This document shows positions 1-8,149 of a stretch of 16,668 bases of DNA, in pieces. The first letter of the stretch is position 1. Each line of letters opens with the position of its first letter. The stretch comes from DASUAO01 sp046484625 (lineage in GTDB: Bacteria > Actinomycetota > Acidimicrobiia > IMCC26256 > PALSA-555). A model generated the notes under the pieces. It was not told the DNA's origin. It did no database searches and saw only the letters and a program-made list of their open reading frames with translations. Both the position numbers and the translations under genes were made by a program. The stretch is from the NCBI GenBank assembly GCA_046484625.1, contig JAWOIO010000075.1, forward strand, positions 1 to 16,668, in the 5' to 3' direction.

Positions 1-2
1 TT

Positions 3-209
3 GCCATGACCCAGCGTGCCGGCGTGCCGCTCACCCAGGGGCTGACCGTAGTCGGCAATGCCGTGGATAACGCCTATGTAGAACAGCACATCCACGGCAT
101 GCGTACCGGGGTGGAACAGGGCGAGTCGCTGACCCGCACCGCCACCCAGAGCGGCATGTTCACCCCGCTGATCCTGCAGATGATCGCCGTGGGCGAGGAG
201 ACCGGCGCG
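3..209 (+). pseudogene. Fragment of GspF/PilC/MshG-family inner-membrane protein (both ends missing)
   Basis: An open reading frame entering from the left edge encodes about 69 residues that resemble the cytoplasmic GspF domain of type II secretion and type IV/MSHA pilus platform proteins. The visible signatures are RAGVPLTQGL, then DNAYVEQHI, then SGMFTPLILQMIAVGEETGA; the last is the family hallmark (hydrophobic stretch, GEE-[ST]-G-[AS]). Such proteins sit in the inner membrane and organise the pilus assembly ATPase and pseudopilins. The similarity stops at about base 209 and mraY codons take over by about 230 in a different frame. Codon use (gta, gataac, tat) is less GC-biased than in the rest of the window. 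No other pilus gene is present. I infer foreign DNA joined to the actinobacterial sequence, probably an assembly or library chimera; a real insertion is less likely. MshG-like is the closest subfamily by eye. Confidence 0.75.
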
Positions 210-229
210 TTGTCCAGCATCTCGTCCAC

Positions 230-1192
230 CGCGCCGCCGGACAGCTCATCCGTGACGACGGCCCGTTCGCGCATCCCCATACGGAGAAGGCCGGCACCCC
301 GACCATGGGTGGCATCGCGATCGTCGGCGGAGCGACCCTCGGCTACCTCGTTGCCCACGTCCGTACCGAGCAGCTCAAGTTCGCCCGCACCGGCCTGACG
401 TTGATGTTCGTCGTCATCGGGCTCGCCGCGGTCGGGTTCGTCGACGACTACCTCGGCGTCCGCCGCGGCCGGAACCTCGGACTGCGCAAGCGCGGCAAGA
501 CGGCCGGCCAGCTGCTGGTGGCTTCAGGGTTCGCGCTGCTCGCACTCGAGTGGGTGCACGTCTCGACGAAGCTGTCGTTCACCCGGGCACTCGACCTCGA
601 CCTCGGCATGTGGCTCTGGTTCGCGCTCGCCGTCGTCGTGATCTACGGAACTTCGAACGCCGTGAACCTGACGGACGGCATGGACGGACTCGCCGCCGGG
701 TCCGCGACCCTCGTGTTCGCGGCGTTCATGGTGATCGGGTTCTGGCAGTTCCGGCATCCCCTCCAGTACGGGATCGAGCCCGCATCGGCCGTGGATCTCG
801 CGATCGTGGCGGGCGCGCTGGCGGGTGCGTGCGGAGGGTTCCTCTGGTGGAACGCGGCGCCGGCCCGGATCTTCATGGGGGACACCGGGTCGCTCGCGCT
901 CGGCGGCGCGATGGCGGGCTTGGCGTTGCTCAACCAGACCGTCCTCCTGCTCCCGATCCTCGGCGGGCTGTACGTCATGGAGACCCTCTCCGTCATCGCC
1001 CAGGTGATCTCGTTCCGGGGGTTCGGCCGCCGGGTCCTGCTCATGGCGCCGATCCACCATCACTTCGAGGTGAAGGGCTGGCCGGAGTTCACCGTGATCG
1101 TGCGCTTCTGGCTCTTCGCCGGCGCATGTGCGGTGCTCGGGCTCGGCCTCTTCTACGCCGACTTCATCAACATCCCCGGGGCGATCGACTGA
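230..1192 (+). CDS. mraY: Phospho-N-acetylmuramoyl-pentapeptide transferase MraY (5' end missing)
   Basis: MraY transfers phospho-MurNAc-pentapeptide from UDP to undecaprenyl phosphate, making lipid I at the inner face of the membrane. In-frame residues GQLIRDDGPFAHPHTEKAGT followed by PTMGG lie upstream of the first ATG (305), so that ATG is internal and the true start is lost at the junction with the foreign left end. Visible catalytic motifs are VDDYLG (the Asp pair), NAVNLTDGMDGLA, FMGDTGS and the MAPIHHHFE histidine motif. Several hydrophobic segments fit a polytopic protein. About 320 residues remain against roughly 360 for the family, so about 35-40 N-terminal residues including transmembrane segment 1 are missing. 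The stop overlaps the murD start by one base (TGATG), which implies translational coupling. The exact 5' boundary of genuine mraY sequence, between 210 and 239, is uncertain. Confidence 0.95.
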   Translation, partial: RAAGQLIRDDGPFAHPHTEKAGTPTMGGIAIVGGATLGYLVAHVRTEQLKFARTGLTLMFVVIGLAAVGFVDDYLGVRRGRNLGLRKRGKTAGQLLVASGFALLALEWVHVSTKLSFTRALDLDLGMWLWFALAVVVIYGTSNAVNLTDGMDGLAAGSATLVFAAFMVIGFWQFRHPLQYGIEPASAVDLAIVAGALAGACGGFLWWNAAPARIFMGDTGSLALGGAMAGLALLNQTVLLLPILGGLYVMETLSVIAQVISFRGFGRRVLLMAPIHHHFEVKGWPEFTVIVRFWLFAGACAVLGLGLFYADFINIPGAID

Positions 1193-2562
1193 TGGCGATC
1201 CTCGTTCTCGGCTCTGCGATCACGGCGGTGTCCGTGGTCCGCCACGCGACGTCGATCGGTGATCCGGTCGTCGTGGTGGAGGACCGTCCGTCCGCGATCG
1301 CCGATTGGCCCGACCGCGCCGCGCGTCTCGAGGCGATGGGTGCGACGGTCGTCGCCGCACCCGACGCCGACACGTTGGCCGCGACGGTCGCACGCGCCGA
1401 TCTCCTCGTACCCAGTCCGGGGGTCCCGGAACGGCACCCGGCGATCGTGGCGGCGCTCGACCGGGGGATCCCCGTCCGCTCCGAGATCGAGCTGGCCGCG
1501 CGGCTCGCGGCGTCGCGCCCCACCGCACCGACGCTGGTCGCCGTCACCGGCACCAACGGCAAGACCACGGTCACGACCTTGACCACCGCGATGCTCGACG
1601 CTTCCGGAGTGCACGCCACCGCGGCCGGCAACATCGGCGTCGCGTTGCTCGATGCGGTCTCCGAGGACCACGAGGTGGTAGTCGCCGAGGTGTCGTCGTT
1701 CCAGCTCCGCTTCACGGAGCGGTTCCGGCCGCACGCGGCGGCACTCCTCAACCTGGGGGAGGACCACCTCGACTGGCATCGGACGTTCGATGCCTACGCG
1801 CAGGCGAAGCGCAACGTGTTTGCGCACCAACGGCCGGACGACGTCGTCGTCTTCAATGCCGACGACCCCGTCGTCGCCGGCCTCGTCGCCGACGCGCCCA
1901 GCCGACGCATCCCGTTCTCGATCGCCGCCGGCGCCGCCGCGGGCGCCCGCGTCGTCGACACGGCGAAGGGCCGACTCCTCGTGAGTGCCGACGACATCGA
2001 GCTCGTGGCGGTCGACGACATGCAGCGGTCGCGCCCGGTGGACCTGGCCAACGCACTGGCCGCGGCTGCGCTCGCCCTCGAGACGGGCGCGACCGCTGCT
2101 GCGGTCGGCGACACGCTCCGCGCGTTCCGTGGGATCGACCACCGAATGTCGTTGGTCGCTGACGCCGACGGCGTGCGCTGGATCGATGACTCGAAGGCGA
2201 CGAACGTGCACGCGACCCTCGCTGCTTCCCAGGGGATCGAGGCGCTGGTGCTGATCGCCGGCGGCCAGAACAAGGGGCTCGACCTGAGAGCGCTCGGTGT
2301 CCTCGCCCCACGCCTGCGCGGTGTGGTGGCGATCGGTGACGCTTCCGACGAGGTCGCCGCCGCGTTCGCCGACACCGACGTCCCGGTGCGGGTCGCCACC
2401 ACGATGGGTGGCGCGGTCCGGGCCGCCCGCACGCTGGCCCGACCCGGCGACACCGTGTTGCTCAGCCCGGGGTGTGCGTCGTTCGACTGGTACTCGTCCT
2501 ACGCGGAGCGCGGCGCCGACTTCGCGCGCGAGGTCCGAGCGACGGAAAGGTCTGCCCGATGA
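1192..2562 (+). CDS. murD: UDP-N-acetylmuramoyl-L-alanine--D-glutamate ligase MurD
   Basis: This cytoplasmic ATP-dependent Mur ligase adds D-Glu to UDP-MurNAc-L-Ala. The 456-residue length is normal for MurD. The order of motifs is an N-terminal UDP-binding fold with LVPSPGVP (near residue 80), the P-loop GTNGKTT at residues 120-126 (Lys124 binds ATP phosphate), NLGEDHLDWH, the DDSKATNVHAT central/C-terminal motif, GGQNKGLDL and LLSPGCASFDWYSSYAERG near the C-terminus. The DSKATN and SPGCASFD motifs separate it from MurC, MurE and MurF. The ATG start overlaps the mraY stop by one base and the stop overlaps the ftsW start as ATGA, so it sits within a single coupled operon. Any start upstream of 1192 would run far into mraY. 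Confidence 0.96.
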   Translation: MAILVLGSAITAVSVVRHATSIGDPVVVVEDRPSAIADWPDRAARLEAMGATVVAAPDADTLAATVARADLLVPSPGVPERHPAIVAALDRGIPVRSEIELAARLAASRPTAPTLVAVTGTNGKTTVTTLTTAMLDASGVHATAAGNIGVALLDAVSEDHEVVVAEVSSFQLRFTERFRPHAAALLNLGEDHLDWHRTFDAYAQAKRNVFAHQRPDDVVVFNADDPVVAGLVADAPSRRIPFSIAAGAAAGARVVDTAKGRLLVSADDIELVAVDDMQRSRPVDLANALAAAALALETGATAAAVGDTLRAFRGIDHRMSLVADADGVRWIDDSKATNVHATLAASQGIEALVLIAGGQNKGLDLRALGVLAPRLRGVVAIGDASDEVAAAFADTDVPVRVATTMGGAVRAARTLARPGDTVLLSPGCASFDWYSSYAERGADFAREVRATERSAR

Positions 2563-3752
2563 CAGGACGCTCGACCGCGAAGGTCATCCCACCGCAGCGC
2601 TACTACCTGCTCTCGGCGAACATCGCCGCCCTCGTGATCGTGGGAGTGGTGATGGTGCTGTCGGCCTCTTCCGTGCTCTCGCTCACCGACTACGGGTCGG
2701 CCTGGTACTTCTTCCAGCGGCAGCTGATCTGGACGGCCGTCGCGATCATCGGGTTCCTCGTGGTCGCACGCGTCGACTACCACCAGTGGGCGCGCGTGGT
2801 GCGCCCGATGCTCGCCGCGACGATCGTGCTCCTCGTCGCGGTGCTCGTCCCCGGCATCGGGATCTACGTCTCGGGCTCGCGGCGCTGGCTCGGCGTGGGA
2901 CCGTTGACGTTCCAGCCCAGCGAGCTCGCGAAGCTCGCCCTCCTCGTCTTCGCCGCCGACCTCCTCGCCCGGCGGGCGCACGAGCTCCACGATGCCCGCC
3001 GCGTCCTGCGGCCGCTGCTCCTGGTCCTGGTCGTCGTCGGGGTGCTCGTGTGCCTCGAGCCGGACTTGGACTCGACGGTCCTGATCGCCGTGATCGTGGG
3101 ATCGATCATGGTCGCGGGCGGGATCCGGGTGTTGCACCTCGCCTTCCTGGGGGGCACGGGCATCGCGCTGTCGGCGTTGCTCGCCGTCGCGGCGCCGTAC
3201 CGGCGCGCGCGGGTCTTCACGTTCCTCAACCCGACCGCCGACGCGTCGAACACGGGATACCAGATCGTCCAGTCACTCATCGCGCTCGGGAGCGGCGGCA
3301 TCAGCGGGGTCGGGCTCGGTGCCGGCCGGGCGAAGTGGCTGTTCCTGCCCAATGCCCACACCGACTTCATCTTCGCGGTCATCGGCGAGGAGCTCGGCCT
3401 CATCGGCACCATGACGGTCCTCGGGCTGTTCTGCGCGTTCGCGGTGCTCGGCATCCGAGTCGCACAGCATGCGCCGGATCGGTTCGGGATGCTGCTCGCC
3501 ACGGGCGTCACCGTCTGGGTGGTCGTGCAGGCCGCCGTCAACATCGGAGCGGTCATCGGCCTGCTCCCGGTGTCGGGGATCCCACTCCCGTTCGTGAGCT
3601 TCGGCGGATCGTCGCTCGTGGTCACCATGATCGCCGCGGGGATCCTCGTGAACGTCGCCCGCCAGGGGAGCACCCATGTGAAGCACGGCGCGTCGCCGGA
3701 CCGCCGCCGCGCGTCGAGCGACGCCCGGGTCTCCACGAGCGGCACGCGATGA
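2559..3752 (+). CDS. ftsW: Septal peptidoglycan polymerase FtsW (SEDS family)
   Basis: FtsW is a SEDS-family glycosyltransferase that polymerises lipid II at the septum together with a class B penicillin-binding protein. The 397-residue protein has a short basic N-terminus and then about ten hydrophobic segments. Family signatures are GSRRWLGVGP with FQPSELAKLA (residues 106-126), FLNPTADASNTGYQ, HTDFIFAVIGEELGL, and PVSGIPLPFVSFGGSS (residues 337-352). The ATG overlaps the murD stop as ATGA and is preceded by a good Shine-Dalgarno sequence (GGAAAGG, 2544-2550) eight bases upstream, which fixes this start. RodA is the alternative SEDS member; location between murD and murG in a dcw cluster favours FtsW. 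The last ~25 residues are polar and arginine-rich, consistent with a cytoplasmic tail. Confidence 0.95.
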   Translation: MTGRSTAKVIPPQRYYLLSANIAALVIVGVVMVLSASSVLSLTDYGSAWYFFQRQLIWTAVAIIGFLVVARVDYHQWARVVRPMLAATIVLLVAVLVPGIGIYVSGSRRWLGVGPLTFQPSELAKLALLVFAADLLARRAHELHDARRVLRPLLLVLVVVGVLVCLEPDLDSTVLIAVIVGSIMVAGGIRVLHLAFLGGTGIALSALLAVAAPYRRARVFTFLNPTADASNTGYQIVQSLIALGSGGISGVGLGAGRAKWLFLPNAHTDFIFAVIGEELGLIGTMTVLGLFCAFAVLGIRVAQHAPDRFGMLLATGVTVWVVVQAAVNIGAVIGLLPVSGIPLPFVSFGGSSLVVTMIAAGILVNVARQGSTHVKHGASPDRRRASSDARVSTSGTR

Positions 3753-4858
3753 GCCGCGCTGCACCGGTGTTCGCGCTCGTCACGGGCGGTGGAACGGGAG
3801 GGCACGTGTACCCCGCCCTCGCGGTCGCCGAGGAGCTCACCCGGCGGGGACACCCACCCGCGACCATCAGGTTCGTCGGCTCCCGTCGAGGCCTCGAGGC
3901 GACCGCGGTACCCGCCGCCGGGTTCCCGATCGACCTCCTCACCGGTCGTGGCATCCAACGCAACCTCGCGCCCCGCGCGATCCTCGCCAACATCGGCGCG
4001 GTCGTCGGCATCGCGCGTGCGGTGCTGGCCGCCTTCAGGATCCTCTCCCGGTACCGCCCGCGTGTCGTGCTCGGCGTCGGTGGGTACGCGTCCTTCCCGT
4101 GCATCCTCGCCGCTCGGCTCCGCCGGGTCCCTGCGGTGGTGCACGAGCAGAACGCGGCACCGGGTCTGGCCAACCGGGTGGCGGTCAGGCTCGGCGCCCG
4201 TCCCGCGGTGTCGCTCCCGAACACGCCGTTGCGCGGTGCCGTTCTCACGGGGAACCCCGTCCGCGCCGAGCTCGCAGCGGTGGCACGTGACCCACAGCGC
4301 GGGCCGGCGCTGCTCGCGTTCGTCGGGGGGAGCCTGGGGGCGCGCAAGATCAACGACGCGGCCCTCGACTTGTTCGACCGATGGCGTGACCGCGGGGACA
4401 TCGCGATCCGCCACATCGCCGGCGCCCGCGACCTCGAGCGTTGCGAGGCCCGGTTGGTGAGGCTCCGACGCCCCTCCGATGCAATGAACTACGCGCTGCT
4501 CGGGTACGAGGAGGACATGGTCGACCTCTACACGACGTGCGCGGTCCTCGTGGCCCGCGCGGGTGCGGTCACGTGCGCGGAGCTCGCGATCACCGGGACA
4601 CCGTCGATCCTCGTCCCGCTTCCGCATGCACCCGCCGACCACCAGACCCGCAATGCCGAAGCCCTCGCACGCGCGGGTGCCGCGATCGTCGTGGCCGATG
4701 CCGACCTCGACGGCGACCGACTCGCGTCCGAGCTCGGACCCCTCCTCGCCGGAGCGGATCGTCTCGATGCCATGGGACAGGCGGCGAAGACGCTCGCCGA
4801 GCCCCATGCCGCCGCAGCGGTGGCGGACCTCGTCCTGGAGGCAGCCGGTGTCGCCTGA
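3749..4858 (+). CDS. murG: Lipid II-forming N-acetylglucosaminyltransferase MurG
   Basis: MurG is a peripheral membrane GT-B glycosyltransferase (GT28) that transfers GlcNAc from UDP-GlcNAc to lipid I, giving lipid II. The 369 residues match the usual length. The N-terminal glycine-rich loop GGGTGGHVYPAL starts at residue 13, with His19 in the usual place. Further motifs are GVGGYASFP, HEQNAAPGLANR (from His132), GNPVR, FVGGSLGAR (from Phe191), the donor-site stretch ARAGAVTCAELA, and HAPADHQTRNAEAL near the C-terminus. The start overlaps the ftsW stop as ATGA. The C-terminus overlaps the GTG start of murC by 11 bases. Together with mraY it completes the lipid-linked precursor branch encoded here. 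Confidence 0.96.
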   Translation: MSRAAPVFALVTGGGTGGHVYPALAVAEELTRRGHPPATIRFVGSRRGLEATAVPAAGFPIDLLTGRGIQRNLAPRAILANIGAVVGIARAVLAAFRILSRYRPRVVLGVGGYASFPCILAARLRRVPAVVHEQNAAPGLANRVAVRLGARPAVSLPNTPLRGAVLTGNPVRAELAAVARDPQRGPALLAFVGGSLGARKINDAALDLFDRWRDRGDIAIRHIAGARDLERCEARLVRLRRPSDAMNYALLGYEEDMVDLYTTCAVLVARAGAVTCAELAITGTPSILVPLPHAPADHQTRNAEALARAGAAIVVADADLDGDRLASELGPLLAGADRLDAMGQAAKTLAEPHAAAAVADLVLEAAGVA

Positions 4859-6242
4859 GCTGGACCTCGACGCACGACGAGCGATCCACATCGTCGGGAT
4901 CGGCGGCGCGGGGATGAGCGCGATCGCGACTGTCCTCGCGCGCATGGGTCATCGTGTGAGCGGCTCGGACCTCCGGGAGTCGGCGGTCCTCGCGCGCCTG
5001 CGAGGACAGGGCGTCGACGCGCGGGTGGGACACACCGTCGAGAACCTGCCCTCCGAGCTGGACGCGGTCGTCATGTCGACGGCGATCCCGGTGTCGAACC
5101 CCGAGCTCGTAGCGGCCGAGGCGCGCGGGGTTCCGGTCCTGCGCCGGGCCGACGCGCTGCGTGCGCTCGTCGGCACACGACGGGCGATCGCCGTGGCGGG
5201 GAGCCACGGGAAGACGACGACGTCGTCGATGCTCGCCCTCGTCCTTCGGTCGGCCGGATGGCACCCGAGCTTCCTGATCGGCGGCGAACTCAACGAGGTG
5301 GGGACCAACGCTGCGTTCGACGACGGTGAATGGCTGGTGGTCGAAGCCGACGAGAGCGACGGCACCTTCTTGGAGCTCTCGCCCGAGGCCACGATCCTGA
5401 CGAACGTCGAGCCCGACCACCTGGAGCACTACGGCGACTTCCCGGCGTTGGTGGGTGCGTTCGAGACCTACCTCGCGGGTGTCCCGGGGCCATGCGTCGT
5501 GTGCGCGGACGACGAGATCGCCGGCGACCTCGCGCGCCGCGCCGTGGGGGCGACCACCTATGGCTGGGCCGACGACGCCGACTACCGCGTGCGGGAGCAC
5601 TCGAGTGACCGCCGGGGGAGCCGTTTCACCGTCGAGCACCACGGAGCGGTGCTGGGCGTCATCGAGCTGCCGGTCCCCGGACGACACAACGCACTCAACG
5701 CCCTCGGGGCCGTCGCTCTGGCCTGCGAGGTCGGCGTGCCCTTTGACGCGATCGCGCGCGGGCTCGGTGGGTTCGGCGGGGTCGCGCGACGCTTCCAGTT
5801 CCGCGGCGAGGTCGACGGGGTGACCCTCATCGACGACTACGCGCATCTTCCGTCGGAGGTACGGGCCATGCTGAGCGCGGCCCGCGAGGGCGGGTGGCGA
5901 CGCGTGATCGCGGTGTTCCAGCCGCACCGGTATTCGCGTACCGAGAAGCTGTGGCGGGACTTCGCCGACGCGTTCGAGGACGCCGACGCCGTCGTCGTGA
6001 CCGACGTGTACGCAGCAGGAGAGGCACCCCGACCGGGAGTGTCTGGTCGCTTGCTCGTGCACGCGGTGCTCGACGCCCACCCGGCGACCGCGATCACGTA
6101 CCTTCCCCGCCGGGCCGACGTCGTGCGCCACGCGCTCGCGCAGGCCCGGGCCGGCGACCTCGTACTCACGCTCGGGGCCGGGGATCTCACGACCGTCCCC
6201 GACGAGTGGCTTGCAGCCCACGCCGAGCGGGGTGGATCGTGA
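4848..6242 (+). CDS. murC: UDP-N-acetylmuramate--L-alanine ligase MurC
   Basis: MurC is the cytoplasmic ATP-dependent ligase that adds L-Ala to UDP-MurNAc, the first step of stem-peptide assembly. The 464-residue protein starts VSPELDLDARRAIHIVGIGG, and the Rossmann-like HIVGIGGAGMS motif near the N-terminus makes the GTG at 4848 the natural start. A Shine-Dalgarno sequence GGAGG (4837-4841) lies six bases upstream, inside murG. The P-loop GSHGKTT is at residues 118-124, followed by EADESDGTF, TNVEPDHLEHYG, GRHNALNALGA, DDYAHLPSEV and FQPHRYSRT. Many MurC proteins have HHP where this one has HLP. The stop overlaps the murB GTG start as GTGA. The ORF remains open upstream through murG, but upstream starts would give a non-family extension. 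Confidence 0.95.
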   Translation: MSPELDLDARRAIHIVGIGGAGMSAIATVLARMGHRVSGSDLRESAVLARLRGQGVDARVGHTVENLPSELDAVVMSTAIPVSNPELVAAEARGVPVLRRADALRALVGTRRAIAVAGSHGKTTTSSMLALVLRSAGWHPSFLIGGELNEVGTNAAFDDGEWLVVEADESDGTFLELSPEATILTNVEPDHLEHYGDFPALVGAFETYLAGVPGPCVVCADDEIAGDLARRAVGATTYGWADDADYRVREHSSDRRGSRFTVEHHGAVLGVIELPVPGRHNALNALGAVALACEVGVPFDAIARGLGGFGGVARRFQFRGEVDGVTLIDDYAHLPSEVRAMLSAAREGGWRRVIAVFQPHRYSRTEKLWRDFADAFEDADAVVVTDVYAAGEAPRPGVSGRLLVHAVLDAHPATAITYLPRRADVVRHALAQARAGDLVLTLGAGDLTTVPDEWLAAHAERGGS

Positions 6243-7195
6243 ACGGCACGCGCCCGGACCGCCTCACGGCGCTCGCCGACGCGCTCGGCGCCGCCCTCCC
6301 GGATGCGATCGAACGCGACCGGCGGATCTCCGAGCTGACGACGTATCGACTCGGCGGTCCGATCCGCGTGGTCGCGCGCGTGTCCGACGAGGACGCGCTC
6401 GCACGCGTCGCGATCGTCGTGGCCGAGCATCGACCGCCGACCCTGGTCTTGGGGCGGGGATCCAACCTGCTCGTCGCGGACGAGGGCTTCGACGGTCTCG
6501 GGATCGTGCTGACGGGTCGGTTCGAGGATGTCGCGTTGGATCCGACCGCAGGCCTCGTCCACGCCGGGGGCGCCGCCGCGCTTCCCGTGGTCGCGCGCCG
6601 AGCCGCCGCCGGTGGCCTCGGCGGACTGGAGTTCCTCGTCGGGATCCCGGGGTCGATCGGCGGCGCAGTCCGCATGAACGCGGGCGGACACGGCCGCGAG
6701 ACGCGCGACGTACTGGTGCGGGCCCGGATCGTCGACCTGCGTTCGGGGTCGGGGAGCCCGAACGACCGCGACGCCGCCGATCTCGATCTCGGGTACCGGC
6801 ACTCGAACCTGGGTCCGGGCGAGGTGGTCGTCGGCGCGACGCTGCGGGCCGAGGCCGAACCGCCCGAGGTGTGCGGGGCCCGCATCGACGAGATCGTCCG
6901 TTGGCGACGCGAGCACCAGCCGGGCGGTGCGAATGCCGGCTCCGTCTTCCGCAACCCCCCCGACGACACGGCCGGACGCCTCATCGACGAGAGCGGGTGC
7001 AAGGGGCTGCGCATCGGCGATGCCGAGGTGTCGACCAAGCACGCCAACTTCTTCCAGGCCGGCCCCGGTGCCTCCGCGCGCGACGTGTACGACCTCGTAC
7101 GCGCGGTGCAGGCCCGCGTGCAGGACGCGACCGGCGTGCGGCTCGTCCCCGAGCTGCACATGGTCGGATTCTCCGAGGAGGGCGACGATGGGTAG
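6239..7195 (+). CDS. murB: UDP-N-acetylenolpyruvoylglucosamine reductase MurB
   Basis: MurB is an FAD-dependent cytoplasmic reductase that uses NADPH to convert UDP-GlcNAc-enolpyruvate to UDP-MurNAc. The 318-residue protein begins at a GTG overlapping the murC stop (GTGA), with a purine-rich GGGGTGGA just upstream. Motifs include TTYRLGGP, LGRGSNLLVAD (FAD pyrophosphate site), LEFLVGIPGSIGGAVRMNAGG, NAGSVFRNP with the predicted catalytic Ser235, GLRIGDAEVSTKHANFF and the terminal PELHMVGF, whose Glu305 fits the second catalytic residue. Placement between murC and ftsQ occurs in several bacterial dcw clusters. Its 3' end overlaps the ftsQ start by eight bases. Confidence 0.95.
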   Translation: MNGTRPDRLTALADALGAALPDAIERDRRISELTTYRLGGPIRVVARVSDEDALARVAIVVAEHRPPTLVLGRGSNLLVADEGFDGLGIVLTGRFEDVALDPTAGLVHAGGAAALPVVARRAAAGGLGGLEFLVGIPGSIGGAVRMNAGGHGRETRDVLVRARIVDLRSGSGSPNDRDAADLDLGYRHSNLGPGEVVVGATLRAEAEPPEVCGARIDEIVRWRREHQPGGANAGSVFRNPPDDTAGRLIDESGCKGLRIGDAEVSTKHANFFQAGPGASARDVYDLVRAVQARVQDATGVRLVPELHMVGFSEEGDDG

Positions 7196-8060
7196 TCGAA
7201 CGATGGCCCCGACCCGCGCGCGCGCGGGCGAGCGAGCACGGAGGTCGAGTCCGCGGCCCACTCCCCGTCGTACGCCGGCTCCGCGCCCTCGGGTCGACCC
7301 TCGCATCGCGGAGCGCCGGATCGGCGTGGCGCGCGCCGCCGGACGTCGTCGTCTGCGCCGGTTGCTCGTCGCGCTCGGGATCGTGCTCGTGCTCGGCGCG
7401 CTGGTCGGAGCGGTGTTCTCGCCGCTGCTCGACGTGGATCGCTTCGAGGTCCGCGGTGCCGACGACCGCGTCGCCGAGGTGATCGCGGCGTCCGGGATCG
7501 ACCGAGGTTCCCCGGTCCTGCTCGCCGATCTCGCCACTGCCGAGGAGCAGATCGCCGGCCTCCCCTGGGTCGGATCGGTCCGAGTCGAGCGAGCGCTGCT
7601 CGGCACGATCCGAGTCGTGGTGCAGGCGGGCGTGCCGGTCGCGTGGGTGACCGGTGCCGACGGCTCCGTCGTGTTCCTCGATGCGCGCGGTCGCACCCAG
7701 GCCGGGCCGGTCGTGGAGACGGGCGCTCCCACGCCGGAGCCATCCGGTGCCCCGACGACCGCAGGCCTGCCCGAGCTGGTCGTCGCGCCCGAGGCCGTGG
7801 CCGCCTCCTCGGGCCGCACGGCACCCGCCGCGGCCCGTGTCGCCGCATCCCTCGGGCCGCTCGCCGGACGCGTCAGGTCGATCGCGGTCGTCGACGGCGT
7901 CGCCGTGGTGCACCTGACCTCCGGGCCCGAGGTCCGCTTCGGGCGGGTGACCCGCCTCTTCGAGAAGGCCCGTGCTGCCGCCGCCGTCCTGGCCGCGCCG
8001 GGCATCGAGGACGTCGCGTATCTCGACGTGAGCGCCCCGGGCGCGCCGGTGACGGGATGA
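7188..8060 (+). CDS. ftsQ: Cell division protein FtsQ (POTRA-domain divisome scaffold)
   Basis: FtsQ is a bitopic membrane protein that links early and late divisome proteins through its periplasmic or extracytoplasmic domain. The 290-residue protein has an Arg/Pro-rich cytoplasmic N-terminus (1-58), one transmembrane helix (about 59-81, LLVALGIVLVLGALVGAVF) and then a POTRA domain starting VDRFEVRG, followed by the FtsQ stretch LPWVGSVRVER with IRVVVQAGVPVAWV. The start at 7188 has a strong Shine-Dalgarno sequence (GAGGAGGG, 7175-7182) five bases upstream and overlaps murB by eight bases. A second in-frame ATG five codons later is less well placed. Sequence conservation in this family is low, so the call rests on topology, the POTRA motif and its position just before ftsZ. 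Confidence 0.9.
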   Translation: MGSRTMAPTRARAGERARRSSPRPTPRRTPAPRPRVDPRIAERRIGVARAAGRRRLRRLLVALGIVLVLGALVGAVFSPLLDVDRFEVRGADDRVAEVIAASGIDRGSPVLLADLATAEEQIAGLPWVGSVRVERALLGTIRVVVQAGVPVAWVTGADGSVVFLDARGRTQAGPVVETGAPTPEPSGAPTTAGLPELVVAPEAVAASSGRTAPAAARVAASLGPLAGRVRSIAVVDGVAVVHLTSGPEVRFGRVTRLFEKARAAAAVLAAPGIEDVAYLDVSAPGAPVTG

Positions 8061-8100
8061 GCCCCTTGCAGGCGCAGGTGATGGGCCGTTCGGGACGCCC

Positions 8101-8106
8101 TATCCT
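8101..8106 (+). promoter_or_regulatory. Candidate -10 box (TATCCT) upstream of ftsZ
   Basis: TATCCT fits the actinobacterial TANNNT -10 pattern. It lies in the only sizeable gap of the operon, 128 bases before the ftsZ ATG. No good -35 hexamer is seen at 16-18 bases (GTGATG is at the 17-base position), which is common in GC-rich actinobacteria. Seven bases downstream is a GTG that could be a leaderless start. The element resembles the one before divIVA (TAGCATTGGCCGCCATGGC). It would let ftsZ be transcribed separately from the mur genes. This is an inference from pattern only. Confidence 0.35.
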
Positions 8107-8149
8107 TGGCCCCGTGGCGTCGGGCCGCACGACCCGGCGCCTCAGGTTT

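Noticed and set aside
305..1192. mraY as a complete gene starting at ATG 305
   Set aside because: Conserved MraY residues (GQLIRDDGP and KAGTPT) lie in frame upstream of that ATG, so it is internal.
2864..4945. Long minus-strand ORF (693 codons) opposite ftsW and murG
   Set aside because: Antisense shadow typical of 70% GC DNA; composition is Arg/Pro/Ser-rich without motifs, while the + strand frames carry full FtsW and MurG signatures.
5837..8005. Long minus-strand ORF (722 codons) opposite murC, murB and ftsQ
   Set aside because: Antisense shadow in high-GC coding sequence, with no recognisable domain.
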